Counted from the first letter of the stretch, positions 17,394 to 25,568 are shown. The stretch: DNA of 43,526 nucleotides from Propionivibrio sp. (GCF_029255185.1 NZ_JAPUVO010000116.1:1-43526), one strand, 5' to 3'. The notes: generated by a model not told the origin, from the sequence alone. Numbers and translations are program-made.

Positions 17394-18104
17394 ATGAAGA
17401 CACGCATCCTGCTGGTTGAGGACGATGAGCGCCTCGCCGATCTGACCGCTGAATATCTGCGCAAGAACGATTTCGAGGTCGCCATCGAATCACGCGGTGA
17501 CGCCGCCGAGACCCGCATACTGAACGACGATCCCGAACTGGTGATTCTCGACGTGATGCTCCCCGGCAAGGATGGCTTCGAAGTCTGTCGGGCAATACGC
17601 GCCAGGTACCAAGGCGTGATCCTGATGCTTACGGCGCGCGACGAAGATCTCGACCAGATACTTGGCCTCGAACTTGGTGCCGATGATTACATCGCCAAGC
17701 CGGTGCAGCCGCGACTTCTGCTGGCGCGCATCAAAGCCCTGCTGCGCCGTCTACCTGGCACAGCCGGCGAGAGCGCCGACCCTGGCGAGGCGACGCAACT
17801 GGCCTTTGGCAACTTCAGCATCAGCCAGACAACGCGGAACACCCGCCTGGGCGACCAGACAATCGATCTGACCACCGCTGAATTTGACCTCCTGTGGTTG
17901 CTCGCCCGCCACGCCGGCCGCATCCTGTCGCGCGACGATTTACTGCTAAAGTTGCGTGGCATCGGCTTTGACGGCCTTGACCGATCGATTGACGCGCGGA
18001 TTTCACGGCTGCGCCGCAAGCTCGGCGACGACCCGGAAAACCCGGTACGAATCAAGACGGTACGCGGCAAAGGCTATCTGTTCAGCAAGCATGACTGGCA
18101 ATAG
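17394..18104 (+). CDS. rstA: OmpR-family response regulator (RstA-like)
   Basis: DNA-binding response regulator of 236 residues. The receiver domain begins MKTRILLVEDDERLADL, with the phosphoacceptor D53 in VILDVMLPGKDGFEV. Switch residues lie in LTARDEDLD and the conserved Lys in DYIAKPVQP. A winged-helix domain follows (LTTAEFDLLWLLARHAGRILSRDDLLLKL.., RRKLGDDPENPVRIKTVRGKGYLF). The closest named family by eye is RstA. The ATG at 17394 is chosen because the receiver domain starts there; the frame is open 27 nt upstream. Its last 14 nt overlap the sensor kinase gene. Confidence 0.9.
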   Translation: MKTRILLVEDDERLADLTAEYLRKNDFEVAIESRGDAAETRILNDDPELVILDVMLPGKDGFEVCRAIRARYQGVILMLTARDEDLDQILGLELGADDYIAKPVQPRLLLARIKALLRRLPGTAGESADPGEATQLAFGNFSISQTTRNTRLGDQTIDLTTAEFDLLWLLARHAGRILSRDDLLLKLRGIGFDGLDRSIDARISRLRRKLGDDPENPVRIKTVRGKGYLFSKHDWQ

Positions 18105-19503
18105 TCGCAACAATCGGCTACTTAACATCCTGGGGCGCTACAAACCGGTGCCGTGGCGCGGTCGCTACAGCCTGTCACGCCTTTTCTTCAATTTCTACCT
18201 GCTGGTGATGGGCTCCTTTGTCGCCATCGCCTTCTTCGCCGATTTCGTCATTTCGACTGCCGTCAAGGGAATCGCCGACGACTACACCAGCCGTTTCATG
18301 CGCGGCACCATCGTCCTGATTGAGGACGACCTGTTTCGTAAACCGCGCTCGGAATGGCCCAAAACAATCAAGGCGCTTGACGAAAAATTTGCCTACAAGC
18401 TTGATATCGTCGACCGCTGGACGCTCAAGCTGCCGCCAAAACAGGCAGAAAAGCTCGACTCCGGCGAACTGGCGGTTGATTCCGATGGCGATATTCTCTA
18501 CCACCGTTTAAAGCAAACGCCACAGATTCTTGTCGTCGGTCCGCTAACCCCCGACACCAGCCCGGATCACCCGCGCGCACTGCCGCTTGAGCTGCGCATC
18601 CGCCTCTTGACCTGGAGCCTGATCGGCCTTTTCCTAGCCATTGCCGTGTGGTTCTGGGTACGGCCGGTGTGGCGCGACCTGGAAGCACTGCGCCAGACGG
18701 CGCGAGCACTTGGCGAAGGTCACTTCGAAGCACGCTCGCCGGAAGCACGCAGCAGTGCTTTTGAACTGTTGACCGAAACGCTCAATGGCATGGCTGAACG
18801 CATCCAACGTCTGATTGCCACCCAGAAGGAGTTGTCGAGCGCGATCTCGCACGAATTGCGAACTCCCATCGCGCGCATGCGCTTCGCGCTGGAAATGTTG
18901 GCCGAAACTGACGGACGTGCCGAGCGCGAACGTCTAGGGCAAATGATGGGAATCGATCTTGACGAACTCGATAATCTGATCGATTCCAGCCTGACCTACG
19001 CTCGCTTCGAGCGCGAACAACCCGAGCTTCATCTAACGCCGGTCGAACTCGCGCCTTGGCTTGAGCAAGAAGTTAACTCCATGCGCATTCTCAGCCGCAA
19101 TCTTGAACTGACCGTCGACAGCAGTGCCTTACCTGCCGGGCAACAGGTCGAACTTGACCTGAAGAGCATGCCTTATGCGATAACCAACCTGCTGCGCAAT
19201 GCGCTCCAGTACGCCCGGTCAACAATCGCCGTCAGTGCCGAGGTTGTCAGCAACCGTATTCGTGTTCATGTTGATGACGACGGCATCGGAATCCCGGCGC
19301 CAGAACGCCAGCGTGTCTTCTTCGCCTTTACTCGACTGGATCGCTCGCGTGACCGTTCGACTGGCGGCTACGGCCTGGGACTGGCCATCGTCCGCCTGGT
19401 TCTGGAGCAGCATGGCGGCACGGCAACAGCCGACGAATCGCCCCTGGGCGGAGCACGATTTACCCTGGAGTGGCCATTGTCACAGAACGTCACCCAAACC
19501 TGA
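18091..19503 (+). CDS. rstB: Sensor histidine kinase (RstB-like)
   Basis: Membrane histidine kinase of 470 residues, partner of the regulator just upstream, whose gene it overlaps by 14 nt. It has a first membrane helix at about residues 31-56, a periplasmic sensor of about 115 residues and a second helix at about 170-190. A HAMP-like linker (RPVWRDLEALRQTARALGEG) follows. The H-box is SAISH254ELRTPIARMRF. The ATPase domain has an N-box NLLRNALQYA, a G1 box VDDDGIGIP and a G2 box GGYGLGLAIV. The stimulus is not evident. Confidence 0.9.
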   Translation: MTGNSRNNRLLNILGRYKPVPWRGRYSLSRLFFNFYLLVMGSFVAIAFFADFVISTAVKGIADDYTSRFMRGTIVLIEDDLFRKPRSEWPKTIKALDEKFAYKLDIVDRWTLKLPPKQAEKLDSGELAVDSDGDILYHRLKQTPQILVVGPLTPDTSPDHPRALPLELRIRLLTWSLIGLFLAIAVWFWVRPVWRDLEALRQTARALGEGHFEARSPEARSSAFELLTETLNGMAERIQRLIATQKELSSAISHELRTPIARMRFALEMLAETDGRAERERLGQMMGIDLDELDNLIDSSLTYARFEREQPELHLTPVELAPWLEQEVNSMRILSRNLELTVDSSALPAGQQVELDLKSMPYAITNLLRNALQYARSTIAVSAEVVSNRIRVHVDDDGIGIPAPERQRVFFAFTRLDRSRDRSTGGYGLGLAIVRLVLEQHGGTATADESPLGGARFTLEWPLSQNVTQT

Positions 19504-19566
19504 CGAAGGGACTAAAGACACGCTCGCTGCACCCCGCTACGATCCTGGACTGCGGTGGTCAAATCA

Positions 19567-19647
19567 ATGGAGAACCGCGACGTGCCCCAGTTCCAAGCCA
19601 AACAGATTCTCGAACGATTGCTACCACAAGGGAAAAACGAAGATTGA
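19567..19647 (+). CDS. Tiny 26-residue ORF, possible leader peptide
   Basis: A 26-codon frame (MENRDVPQFQAKQILERLLP...) starts at ATG 19567 behind GGTGGT. It ends 5 nt before the ATG of the following small membrane-protein ORF. It is hydrophilic and helical-looking. Its position suggests translational coupling, but chance cannot be excluded at this length. Confidence 0.25.
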   Translation: MENRDVPQFQAKQILERLLPQGKNED

Positions 19648-19652
19648 ATACC

Positions 19653-19841
19653 ATGCCAGCGCCGCACACGACATTCCCGGTCGCCGAAGGGCTTGGCATA
19701 TTTGTCGGAGTCGTGGCCTGGTATCTGCTCGCTGACGGCCACATCGAACTCATCCGGGCATTGCTCGCAGCCGCTGCTGGTTCGATCGTCTGGTTTGGCT
19801 TACGCTGTTGGAAAGAGAAAAACCGCAACAAGCATCACTAG
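19653..19841 (+). CDS. Small single-pass membrane protein
   Basis: A 62-residue ORF beginning MPAPHTTFPVAEGLGIFVG. It has one hydrophobic stretch (GIFVGVVAWYLLA), a second moderately hydrophobic stretch (ALLAAAAGSIVWFGLRC) and a strongly basic tail (CWKEKNRNKHH). It could be a two-helix hairpin or single-pass protein with the tail in the cytoplasm. The frame is open upstream to 19470, but that part overlaps the sensor kinase end. A good rho-independent terminator lies about 150 nt downstream. I do not recognise the family. Confidence 0.45.
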   Translation: MPAPHTTFPVAEGLGIFVGVVAWYLLADGHIELIRALLAAAAGSIVWFGLRCWKEKNRNKHH

Positions 19842-19995
19842 CAGCCCGCAGGCGCGTTACGTGTCGTCACGCAAACGCTGAAAAAGCGCAACAGACACAA
19901 ACCCAGGCAATCCCCAGAATGGCCCTGTTGCTTCAGCGTCCCCCGCTGGCAATGTTTGACCCTCCCTGACCCATCGCCAATGATGGGCCTTTAGG

Positions 19996-20025
19996 TCCCG
20001 CGCCCAGCTGGCGCGGGATTTTTTT
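19996..20025 (+). terminator. Rho-independent terminator
   Basis: TCCCGCGCC (19996-20004) pairs perfectly with GGCGCGGGA (20010-20018) around CAGCT, followed by TTTTTTT. It ends plus-strand transcription from the two-component/small-ORF unit just before the convergent mscS gene. Confidence 0.9.
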
Positions 20026-20041
20026 GCCTTATTTCTGCAAA

Positions 20042-21343
20042 TCAGACCGCTGCCGGGGCCTTGCCAAGGATGCGAACTTCACGCTGCGGGAAGGGAATCT
20101 CGATGCTGTTTTCGCGGAAGGACTTCAAGATCGCCAGGCTGATCTCCGAGCGCACATTACCCGTTCCGGCTTCCGGGTCAGATACCCAGAAGCCAAGTTC
20201 GAGGTCGATGCCACTTTCTGCAAACCCAGTCAGCAAGACACCCGGCGCCGGATCGGCAAGCACCCGTGAATGCCGCAGTGCGGCGTCGGCCATTAATTGC
20301 ATGGCATTTTCAAGATCCGTGCTGTAAGCGACCTGAACGCTCAGCACGATACGGACTCGAGTGTCGGTAAACGAGAGATTACGGATAATATTGTTCACCA
20401 GGTACTCGTTGGGAATGATCACCTCGATACCGGTCAGGGTGCGCAATACGGTGTAGCGCGTGGTGATCTGCGTCACCGTACCCGAGGTCTTGTCATCAAC
20501 AGCCACCAGATTGCCCAGCCGGATCGAGCGGTCGAGCAGGATGATGAAGCCACTGACATAATTGCTGGCAATTTTCTGCAAGCCAAGCCCCAGGCCAACA
20601 GCCAGCGCGCCACCGAAAACCGAGAGTGTCGTCACATCAATGCCGACCAGTGATAGACTGCACAGCAGTGCGGTCACTGCAAGCAAGGCCTTGGCCAGCC
20701 GCGCCAGCACCTCGCGCAGATTGGCATCCATCTGCCCGGCGGCCAGCAGGCGGCCCTCGATCAGACTGGCGATCCACAGCGCCAGCAACAGCGTGGCGCC
20801 AACTGTCACGGCGCCGTGCATCAGCATCCACAGATCAATCGTCTGCTTGCCGACCTTGAAGCTCACCTGTTCGAACATTTCGATCACGGGATCGTCAAGT
20901 CCTGTGATATTGAGTACTACCCCCAGCCATATGGTTGAAGTGATCAAGCGCTCGAACGTGGTGAGAAAGCCGCCATCGGAAAAAACGCAGCGCAGCACAT
21001 AGACCAGCACTCTGACCAGCGCCCACGAGACGAGCAGCGGAACAGCCAGCTCAAACAGGCTCAAATGCCCCCATTGACCGGCCTTGAGCACCTGGCGCAG
21101 AATCAGGACGAAGACCAGCGCAACCGAGGGGAAGGCAATACGCTTCAGGCTACCAACGCCGAAGAGGCGCAGCGCGCTCTGCCCGGAATGGCTGTAGCGG
21201 CTCTCCTGTTTACGCAAGCTGAACGACAACCACCAGGAAAATACCAGGATCAACGCCAAAGCCAACACTTCCCAGTAAAACACGGGCTGTTGCAAATCCC
21301 GCCAGAACTGATGGAGCAGTGCAAATATCTGTTTTTCGCTCAT
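20042..21343 (-). CDS. MscS-family mechanosensitive ion channel
   Basis: Inner-membrane channel of the small-conductance mechanosensitive family, which releases solutes on osmotic downshock. The 433-residue protein has several N-terminal helices (about 22-40, 70-85, 98-120, 135-150, 175-195). The pore/TM3 region (SVFGGALAVGLGLGLQKIASNYVSGFIILLD) and the beta domain (LGNLVAVDDKTSGTVTQITTRYTVLRT, PNEYLVNN) follow, then a C-terminal alpha/beta domain. It is longer than E. coli MscS (286), because of extra N-terminal helices. The start overlaps the rsmB stop (ATGA). Confidence 0.9.
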   Translation of the reverse strand: MSEKQIFALLHQFWRDLQQPVFYWEVLALALILVFSWWLSFSLRKQESRYSHSGQSALRLFGVGSLKRIAFPSVALVFVLILRQVLKAGQWGHLSLFELAVPLLVSWALVRVLVYVLRCVFSDGGFLTTFERLITSTIWLGVVLNITGLDDPVIEMFEQVSFKVGKQTIDLWMLMHGAVTVGATLLLALWIASLIEGRLLAAGQMDANLREVLARLAKALLAVTALLCSLSLVGIDVTTLSVFGGALAVGLGLGLQKIASNYVSGFIILLDRSIRLGNLVAVDDKTSGTVTQITTRYTVLRTLTGIEVIIPNEYLVNNIIRNLSFTDTRVRIVLSVQVAYSTDLENAMQLMADAALRHSRVLADPAPGVLLTGFAESGIDLELGFWVSDPEAGTGNVRSEISLAILKSFRENSIEIPFPQREVRILGKAPAAV

Positions 21344-22608
21344 TGGCGCTCCATGACAGCAGCAAAAAAGCCATCGGTACCATGGCGCTGCGGCAGCAAG
21401 CGCAAACGCTCGCCGCCGTTCGGGTCACAATCGATTTCGATCGCCTGCTTGCTCAGCACCTCGGCCGCAGGCAGCGAAACGAACTCCGGGTGCGCCGCCA
21501 GAAACGCCGACACGAGCACATCGTTTTCCGCAGCGAGCAGGCTACAGGTAGCGTAAACCAGGCGCCCGCCCTTTTTCACCAGAACTGATGCCGCATGCAA
21601 TATCGCCGCCTGCTTGATCGTCAGTTCGGCGACACTTTCCGGGCTCTGCCGCCATTTCAGATCGGGGTTGCGGCGCAGTGTTCCAAGGCCCGAGCACGGC
21701 GCGTCAACCAGCACGCGATCGAGCTTGCCGGCCAGTCGCTTAATCTTGATGTCATTCTCGGACTCGATACGCACCGGATGCACATTCGACAGCCCGGAAC
21801 GCGCCAGGCGTGGCTTCAGCTTGGCCAGACGCTTCTCGGCCACATCGAAGGCGTAAAGCCGGCCTTGGGAGCGCATCAGGGCGCCAAGGAGGAGGGTTTT
21901 GCCGCCGGCACCGGCGCAAAAATCAGCGACCATTTCTCCGCGTTTTGGCTGCACCAGGAAACCGAGCAACTGGCTGCCCTCGTCTTGCACCTCAAAGCTA
22001 CCGTCAACGAAAAGAGGGTGGCGCGAAATCGACGGCTTGCCGACCAACCGGATGCCAAGCGGCGAATAGCGGCAGGCAACGGCGGCTAGACCATCGGCAT
22101 TAAGCCGGGCCAGCACCGCCTCGCGCTCTATTTTGAGCGGATTGGTGCGCAGGTCAAGCGGCGCCGACTGATTGAGGCCGATGGCCAACGCCTCGAGTTC
22201 GGTCGCAGCGAACTCGGTGCTTAGCGTCTCATACAGCCAATCCGGGAGATCGAGGCGAACCGCCGGTGGCAGATCCTCAAGCCTGATCGCCTTGGCCTGG
22301 GCCAGCCATTTGCCTTCGACTTCATTCAGGACCAAGTCCAGTTCGCGCCGATTCAACCCCTGCACGCAAGCCAGGGTGGCCAGCACCAAACGCCGGGATG
22401 TCACATCATCGCCGCAACGGGCTGCTAGTGAGCGCTTGCGGCGTAGCACCGAATAAACGGCCTCGGCAACAAAACCGCGATCGGCGTGCCCCAGCTCACG
22501 GTTCTGGCGAAAGTAGCGCGACACCACCAGATCGGCGGGGAAAGTCGAACGCAGCAACTCGGAGAGCAACGCTTCGGTATGATTAAACAGGGCGGGGGTA
22601 AAGCGCAT
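21340..22608 (-). CDS. rsmB: 16S rRNA (cytosine-967-C5)-methyltransferase RsmB-type
   Basis: SAM-dependent m5C RNA methyltransferase. The 422-residue protein has an N-terminal NusB-like helical domain (about residues 1-140) and a Rossmann methyltransferase domain. SAM motif I is VADFCAGAGGKTLLLGAL near 228. The motif IV cysteine is C305 in DAPCSGLGTLRRNPDLKWR, and the motif VI cysteine is C355 in YATCSLL. It could instead be another member of the RsmB/NOP2 family, but the NusB-like N-terminus favours RsmB. It is followed without a gap by mscS. Confidence 0.9.
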   Translation of the reverse strand: MRFTPALFNHTEALLSELLRSTFPADLVVSRYFRQNRELGHADRGFVAEAVYSVLRRKRSLAARCGDDVTSRRLVLATLACVQGLNRRELDLVLNEVEGKWLAQAKAIRLEDLPPAVRLDLPDWLYETLSTEFAATELEALAIGLNQSAPLDLRTNPLKIEREAVLARLNADGLAAVACRYSPLGIRLVGKPSISRHPLFVDGSFEVQDEGSQLLGFLVQPKRGEMVADFCAGAGGKTLLLGALMRSQGRLYAFDVAEKRLAKLKPRLARSGLSNVHPVRIESENDIKIKRLAGKLDRVLVDAPCSGLGTLRRNPDLKWRQSPESVAELTIKQAAILHAASVLVKKGGRLVYATCSLLAAENDVLVSAFLAAHPEFVSLPAAEVLSKQAIEIDCDPNGGERLRLLPQRHGTDGFFAAVMERQ

Positions 22609-22848
22609 TGGAGCAATTATCCTTGTAAGAAAAACGGGCTGTTTGGAGAGTAATTCCAGTGTGGGTGGCGGCGGAGAATAATGTGTTTACCTCGGGGGAG
22701 CAGTCGGCGACCGAGGTTTGCGAATGCCGGCTTCGGGATACATTGCAGACGTCCAGCCCAATATGTTCGATCTGACCGCCCCCGACCCATAGGAGCCGCT
22801 CGGGCTTTCGAAAAAGCGGACCATCGCCCCCAAGGCATGAAACGCATC
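22609..22848 (-). other. Non-coding stretch between rsmB and the secreted-protein gene
   Basis: No ORF here has a ribosome-binding site or recognisable product. On the minus strand it contains text such as CCGAGCGGCTCCTATGGGTC and CGGTCGCCGACTGCTCC. These resemble the degenerate 'accgcttttgggtcg' type of decayed sequence seen between genes in related genomes (recalled, not searched). Similar text occurs at about 23560-23640. Confidence 0.3.
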
Positions 22849-23481
22849 CTACTGGTAGCACTTCGAAAACACCGGCTTGGTCTTCCTTAGAACGACGATA
22901 TTGCGAGGATAGGTCCCCGCACTGTCAGTTTCACCGAGGCTTACGATCGGATCGACAATTTTAAGTGTCACGTTTGCCGACCAGCACTTCATTCCTTCTT
23001 CGTCGGATGGTTTTGGTCCGCCGAGCTTCTTGTAGTCGGCATCGCTGCCAAGCTTGAACTCACAAAACCTTCTTAGAAATGCTGGCTCCGGCGGCATATC
23101 GCATTCGATGGCGAATGAAAGGTCGCCAGAATCACTTGGCTCCATTCCGGCCGATCCAGTGAGCTTGATTTGACCAGATAGATAGATTTCACCGTCAGGC
23201 ATGCCGCCATACCGGTCGTAGTGATCGAGAGAAGCTTTTTCTTTCTCTAGGTCGATCCAACGGTCTGAACTATCACGTAGGCCGCAGACCGCGCTAAGGC
23301 GAAGTCCGCGCGGCGGAGTAACTTCAAGGTTCGATAGCTCGTTGCCGCAGTAGCAGGGAACGGGCCTCTCCCATCTTTCAGACAACTCGTTTGATAGAGC
23401 CACGCACTTCTCGGCGGTTGAACGGGCTTCTGAACTAATTGCAGCCAGAAGCAGCAGCATCATTATCGCGAAGCGTTTCAT
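22849..23481 (-). CDS. Secreted hypothetical protein
   Basis: A 210-residue protein whose N-terminus (MKRFAIMMLLLLAAISSEARS) is a clear signal peptide. The mature part has several cysteines (EKC, PCYCGNE, SAVCGL, AIECDMP, RRFCEFK, MKCWS, SKCYQ), suggesting disulfides in the periplasm or outside. It is rich in charged residues and has no family I can name. The frame extends upstream to 23766, but the signal peptide fixes the start at ATG 23481. It lies downstream of the DUF6883/DUF4926 pair on the same strand after a 172-nt gap. The base composition of this islet is lower in GC than its flanks. Confidence 0.6.
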   Translation of the reverse strand: MKRFAIMMLLLLAAISSEARSTAEKCVALSNELSERWERPVPCYCGNELSNLEVTPPRGLRLSAVCGLRDSSDRWIDLEKEKASLDHYDRYGGMPDGEIYLSGQIKLTGSAGMEPSDSGDLSFAIECDMPPEPAFLRRFCEFKLGSDADYKKLGGPKPSDEEGMKCWSANVTLKIVDPIVSLGETDSAGTYPRNIVVLRKTKPVFSKCYQ

Positions 23482-23653
23482 TACTCGCCCTGGCTCCTTA
23501 CGAATTCCGAAAGTGGTTACGAGAGAACAGTTGAACGGCTGCTTTATGACCAAAATGCAACCGGCCGCTTCTGGCCGGGGACGGACGGCCAATTTCCGGC
23601 AGACACGCGCCGGGAATGTCCGGGGGTAACTGGAAACCGCTCGGTCGACCTTG

Positions 23654-23860
23654 CTACGCGGCCATAGCCGGGGAATGACGAAGCTCGATAAGTTGGCTGA
23701 TAGGGATCGGTTCAATCGCATAGGCCATCCCCCCAAGATCAGCGAACTCAACAAGAACAAAATCATCGCCTAATTCATCGACGATGGTGCCAACCTGTCC
23801 TTTGGCGAGGTGAATTGCTGGAAGGTCTTCCAAGGTCGCAACGACATCAAGTAGTTTCAT
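23654..23860 (-). CDS. DUF4926 domain protein
   Basis: A 68-residue protein (MKLLDVVATLEDLPAIHLAK then GQVGTIVDEL, FVLVEFADLGGMAYAIEPI) that matches the DUF4926 pattern 'kLLDvVal..dlp..gL..GqvGTIVe....VEF.d..G'. This family is a small SH3-like-looking all-beta protein of unknown function. It often lies next to a DUF6883 protein, as here (family knowledge). GGAG lies 6 nt before ATG 23860. A TTG at 23872 is in frame but less likely. Its first 14 nt overlap the end of the DUF6883 gene, so translation is probably coupled. Confidence 0.8.
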   Translation of the reverse strand: MKLLDVVATLEDLPAIHLAKGQVGTIVDELGDDFVLVEFADLGGMAYAIEPIPISQLIELRHSPAMAA

Positions 23861-24200
23861 TGCATTCTCCAATCACGTAGCATGTCGCCAGTTTTGCCAT
23901 GTCAGTTGCACACAACCAACCCGTTCGCACCTTGGCGCATCTCTGACCACGGACAATCTCCATATCAACCCGGTAGATCGATCCCCAGTAAGTGTTGCTT
24001 TGCAGTACTGCCTCCGATTTCCGTAGTCCGGCAAAGATTGCGGAGGCCAACCACTCTCCATCTGCTGCTGCGATGCCCAAAGCGGATAGAAAGACGCGGG
24101 CCTTGTGTCGGCCCTCTGGATGGTTCGTATTCAACACATAACCGGTGAGCTTTTTGAGGTCAATGTTGGCGTTTTCGATATTCGGTAGCAACACGGTCAT
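23847..24200 (-). CDS. DUF6883 domain protein
   Basis: A 117-residue protein whose pattern LPNIENANIDLKKLTGYVLN, HPEGRHKARVFLSALGI, YWGSIYRVD and KVRTGWLC fits DUF6883. That family is a small domain also found at the C-terminus of some polymorphic-toxin and phage-head-like proteins (recalled). The HP.G.HKARVF block is the most conserved part and holds the candidate active or binding residues. The ATG (24200) overlaps the stop of the upstream 52-residue ORF (ATGA), and its own end overlaps the DUF4926 start by 14 nt. Function is unknown. A toxin or modifier role is speculation from context. Confidence 0.75.
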   Translation of the reverse strand: MTVLLPNIENANIDLKKLTGYVLNTNHPEGRHKARVFLSALGIAAADGEWLASAIFAGLRKSEAVLQSNTYWGSIYRVDMEIVRGQRCAKVRTGWLCATDMAKLATCYVIGECNETT

Positions 24201-24355
24201 CGAACTCTCGGCAAACGCGTCTGTCCCGTCATATCCTCATACAGCCAATCGGCCAGACTGGGCCTGTGTTCCCATTGGGAGGCCGGAACATCCTTCAGCC
24301 AAGTATCAAAGCTGTCCTTTGTCTCGAGAGGCAACATGGCAACATGCGAACACAT
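24197..24355 (-). CDS. Small 52-residue ORF heading the DUF6883/DUF4926 cluster
   Basis: An ORF of 52 codons that begins MCSHVAMLPLETKDSFDTWL and ends DMTGQTRLPRVR. AGGA lies 5 nt before the ATG at 24353-24355. Its stop overlaps the DUF6883 start codon in an ATGA, the strongest sign that it is translated. It is rich in Trp, Asp and Glu (TWLKDVPASQWEHRPSLADWLYED), mostly acidic in the middle and basic at the end. No family is recognised. It could be a leader, an antitoxin-like partner or the truncated end of a longer gene. Confidence 0.5.
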   Translation of the reverse strand: MCSHVAMLPLETKDSFDTWLKDVPASQWEHRPSLADWLYEDMTGQTRLPRVR

Positions 24356-24547
24356 AGAAATCCTATGGACGAAACTAGATCACAAAGAGAGCGGAAATAC
24401 AATGCTGCCCCATGAACAGGATAAATTTGTTCTACCGCTAACCCATTGATTTGCTGTCATTCCGTGCTTGACCCGATCCAGTTCGTTTATCAAACAGGTC
24501 TTTTAACACCTTGATCAAATGGACAAATCTGGATTCCGGCTTGCGCC

Positions 24548-24569
24548 GAAAAATAGCGCGGCGCCGCGC
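24548..24569 (-). terminator. Rho-independent terminator of the purN-DUF3108 unit
   Basis: On the minus strand the 14-nt perfect palindrome GCGCGGCGCCGCGC (24556-24569) is followed by TATTTTTC. It begins 9 nt after the DUF3108 stop codon. Confidence 0.75.
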
Positions 24570-24578
24570 ACGCCACGA

Positions 24579-25568
24579 TCAGCGTGGTTTAAGTCCATCA
24601 GCTTCATCGCCCACCTGAATCTTGGTGGCAACCTGGACAAAGCTGTCGCCCTTGGCATCCACATGCCGGATTTTAACCGGCAGCAGCAAATAATCATAAG
24701 CCAACCAGAGTTCGGTCGTATTCGTTCCCGGAGCGCGCAGGTGCAAGGTACGCATTGTGCCAGCCGGCAGCTCAATGACTTCGTCGCCCAACACCTCAAG
24801 ATGATAAACCCCGTACTTCCTGCCGGTCGTGATCGATAGACTGCCACCGGCCTCGGGATGTGGCAGGTAGCCGAGCTGATAATTGAACGACAGCAGATCC
24901 TGTGCGCCGTAGTCCAGAGGCTGCTCGCTGCGGTCTGCGATACGCACGCTCATGTTCTGCCAGTCGAAGGTGGCCGTCTCCCTCGCCTCCTGACCATTGC
25001 GCCGAATGGCAAAGGTCTCGGGTTGCAGGCCAGCAACTGTTATTAGTCCACGGCTTTCCATCTCAATGCGGATGGCCTTGAATAGCCAGATAAGACCCGT
25101 CGTTTCGACCACAGACGTCAAGTGGTAGTGCCCATCGACGATAGACCACTCCTGCTGGGCAACACCGATTTCGAAATTCGAATCGCCACGATCGACCCGA
25201 TAACGAATCATTCCGTGGGCTGGCAGGCGCGCTTCGACAGGCGTCAACTCGGGTTCCGGCGGCGGCGTTACCGCTGGTTCCGGCCCTGTCTGGGGCAAAG
25301 CCAGTAACGACGTATCGGGAACGCTCAGTCCCTGGGTGGTGCTGGCGACGCTTCCCTCCTTGCGCCGCGGCATTCTCGACTTGGCCGGCTTCTGCGGATC
25401 AGGCCGAGTCGCCGTTTCGACCTGCGGCGGTGGCTTGGATGTGGGTTTGAGCTCGGCTATGAGCGGCGTTGATTCGGCCTCGGCCGACAGTTCGATTTCC
25501 GGCCCGAACAACAGCGCTGCGTGAATGCCGAGCGAAGCGGCAAGAGCAATAAGCAGAAAAAAGGGCAT
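24579..25568 (-). CDS. DUF3108 domain protein, membrane-anchored periplasmic
   Basis: A 329-residue protein with one N-terminal membrane anchor (MPFFLLIALAASLGIHAALL). A Pro-rich, low-complexity linker follows at about residues 35-115 (PTSKPPPQVETATRPDPQKP, PPPEPELTPVEA). A folded C-terminal domain has the DUF3108 pattern (MIRYRVDRGDSNFEIG, LTSVVETTGLIWLFK, YHLEVLGDEVIELPAGTMRT, ELWLAYDYLLLPVKIRHVD). The anchor plus Pro-rich linker is TonB-like in layout and would let the domain reach across the periplasm. It starts 3 nt after the purN stop. This adjacency is common in betaproteobacteria, but its role is unknown. Confidence 0.82.
   Translation of the reverse strand: MPFFLLIALAASLGIHAALLFGPEIELSAEAESTPLIAELKPTSKPPPQVETATRPDPQKPAKSRMPRRKEGSVASTTQGLSVPDTSLLALPQTGPEPAVTPPPEPELTPVEARLPAHGMIRYRVDRGDSNFEIGVAQQEWSIVDGHYHLTSVVETTGLIWLFKAIRIEMESRGLITVAGLQPETFAIRRNGQEARETATFDWQNMSVRIADRSEQPLDYGAQDLLSFNYQLGYLPHPEAGGSLSITTGRKYGVYHLEVLGDEVIELPAGTMRTLHLRAPGTNTTELWLAYDYLLLPVKIRHVDAKGDSFVQVATKIQVGDEADGLKPR

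Noticed and set aside
22583-22861. 92-residue minus-strand ORF between rsmB and the secreted-protein gene
   Set aside because: It overlaps both neighbours, lacks a ribosome-binding site, and its text matches decayed intergenic sequence.
22849-23766. Long 305-residue version of the secreted protein
   Set aside because: The first 95 residues are arginine- and proline-rich without homology, run through the intergenic repeat-like stretch and overlap the DUF4926 gene. A clear signal peptide begins at 23481.
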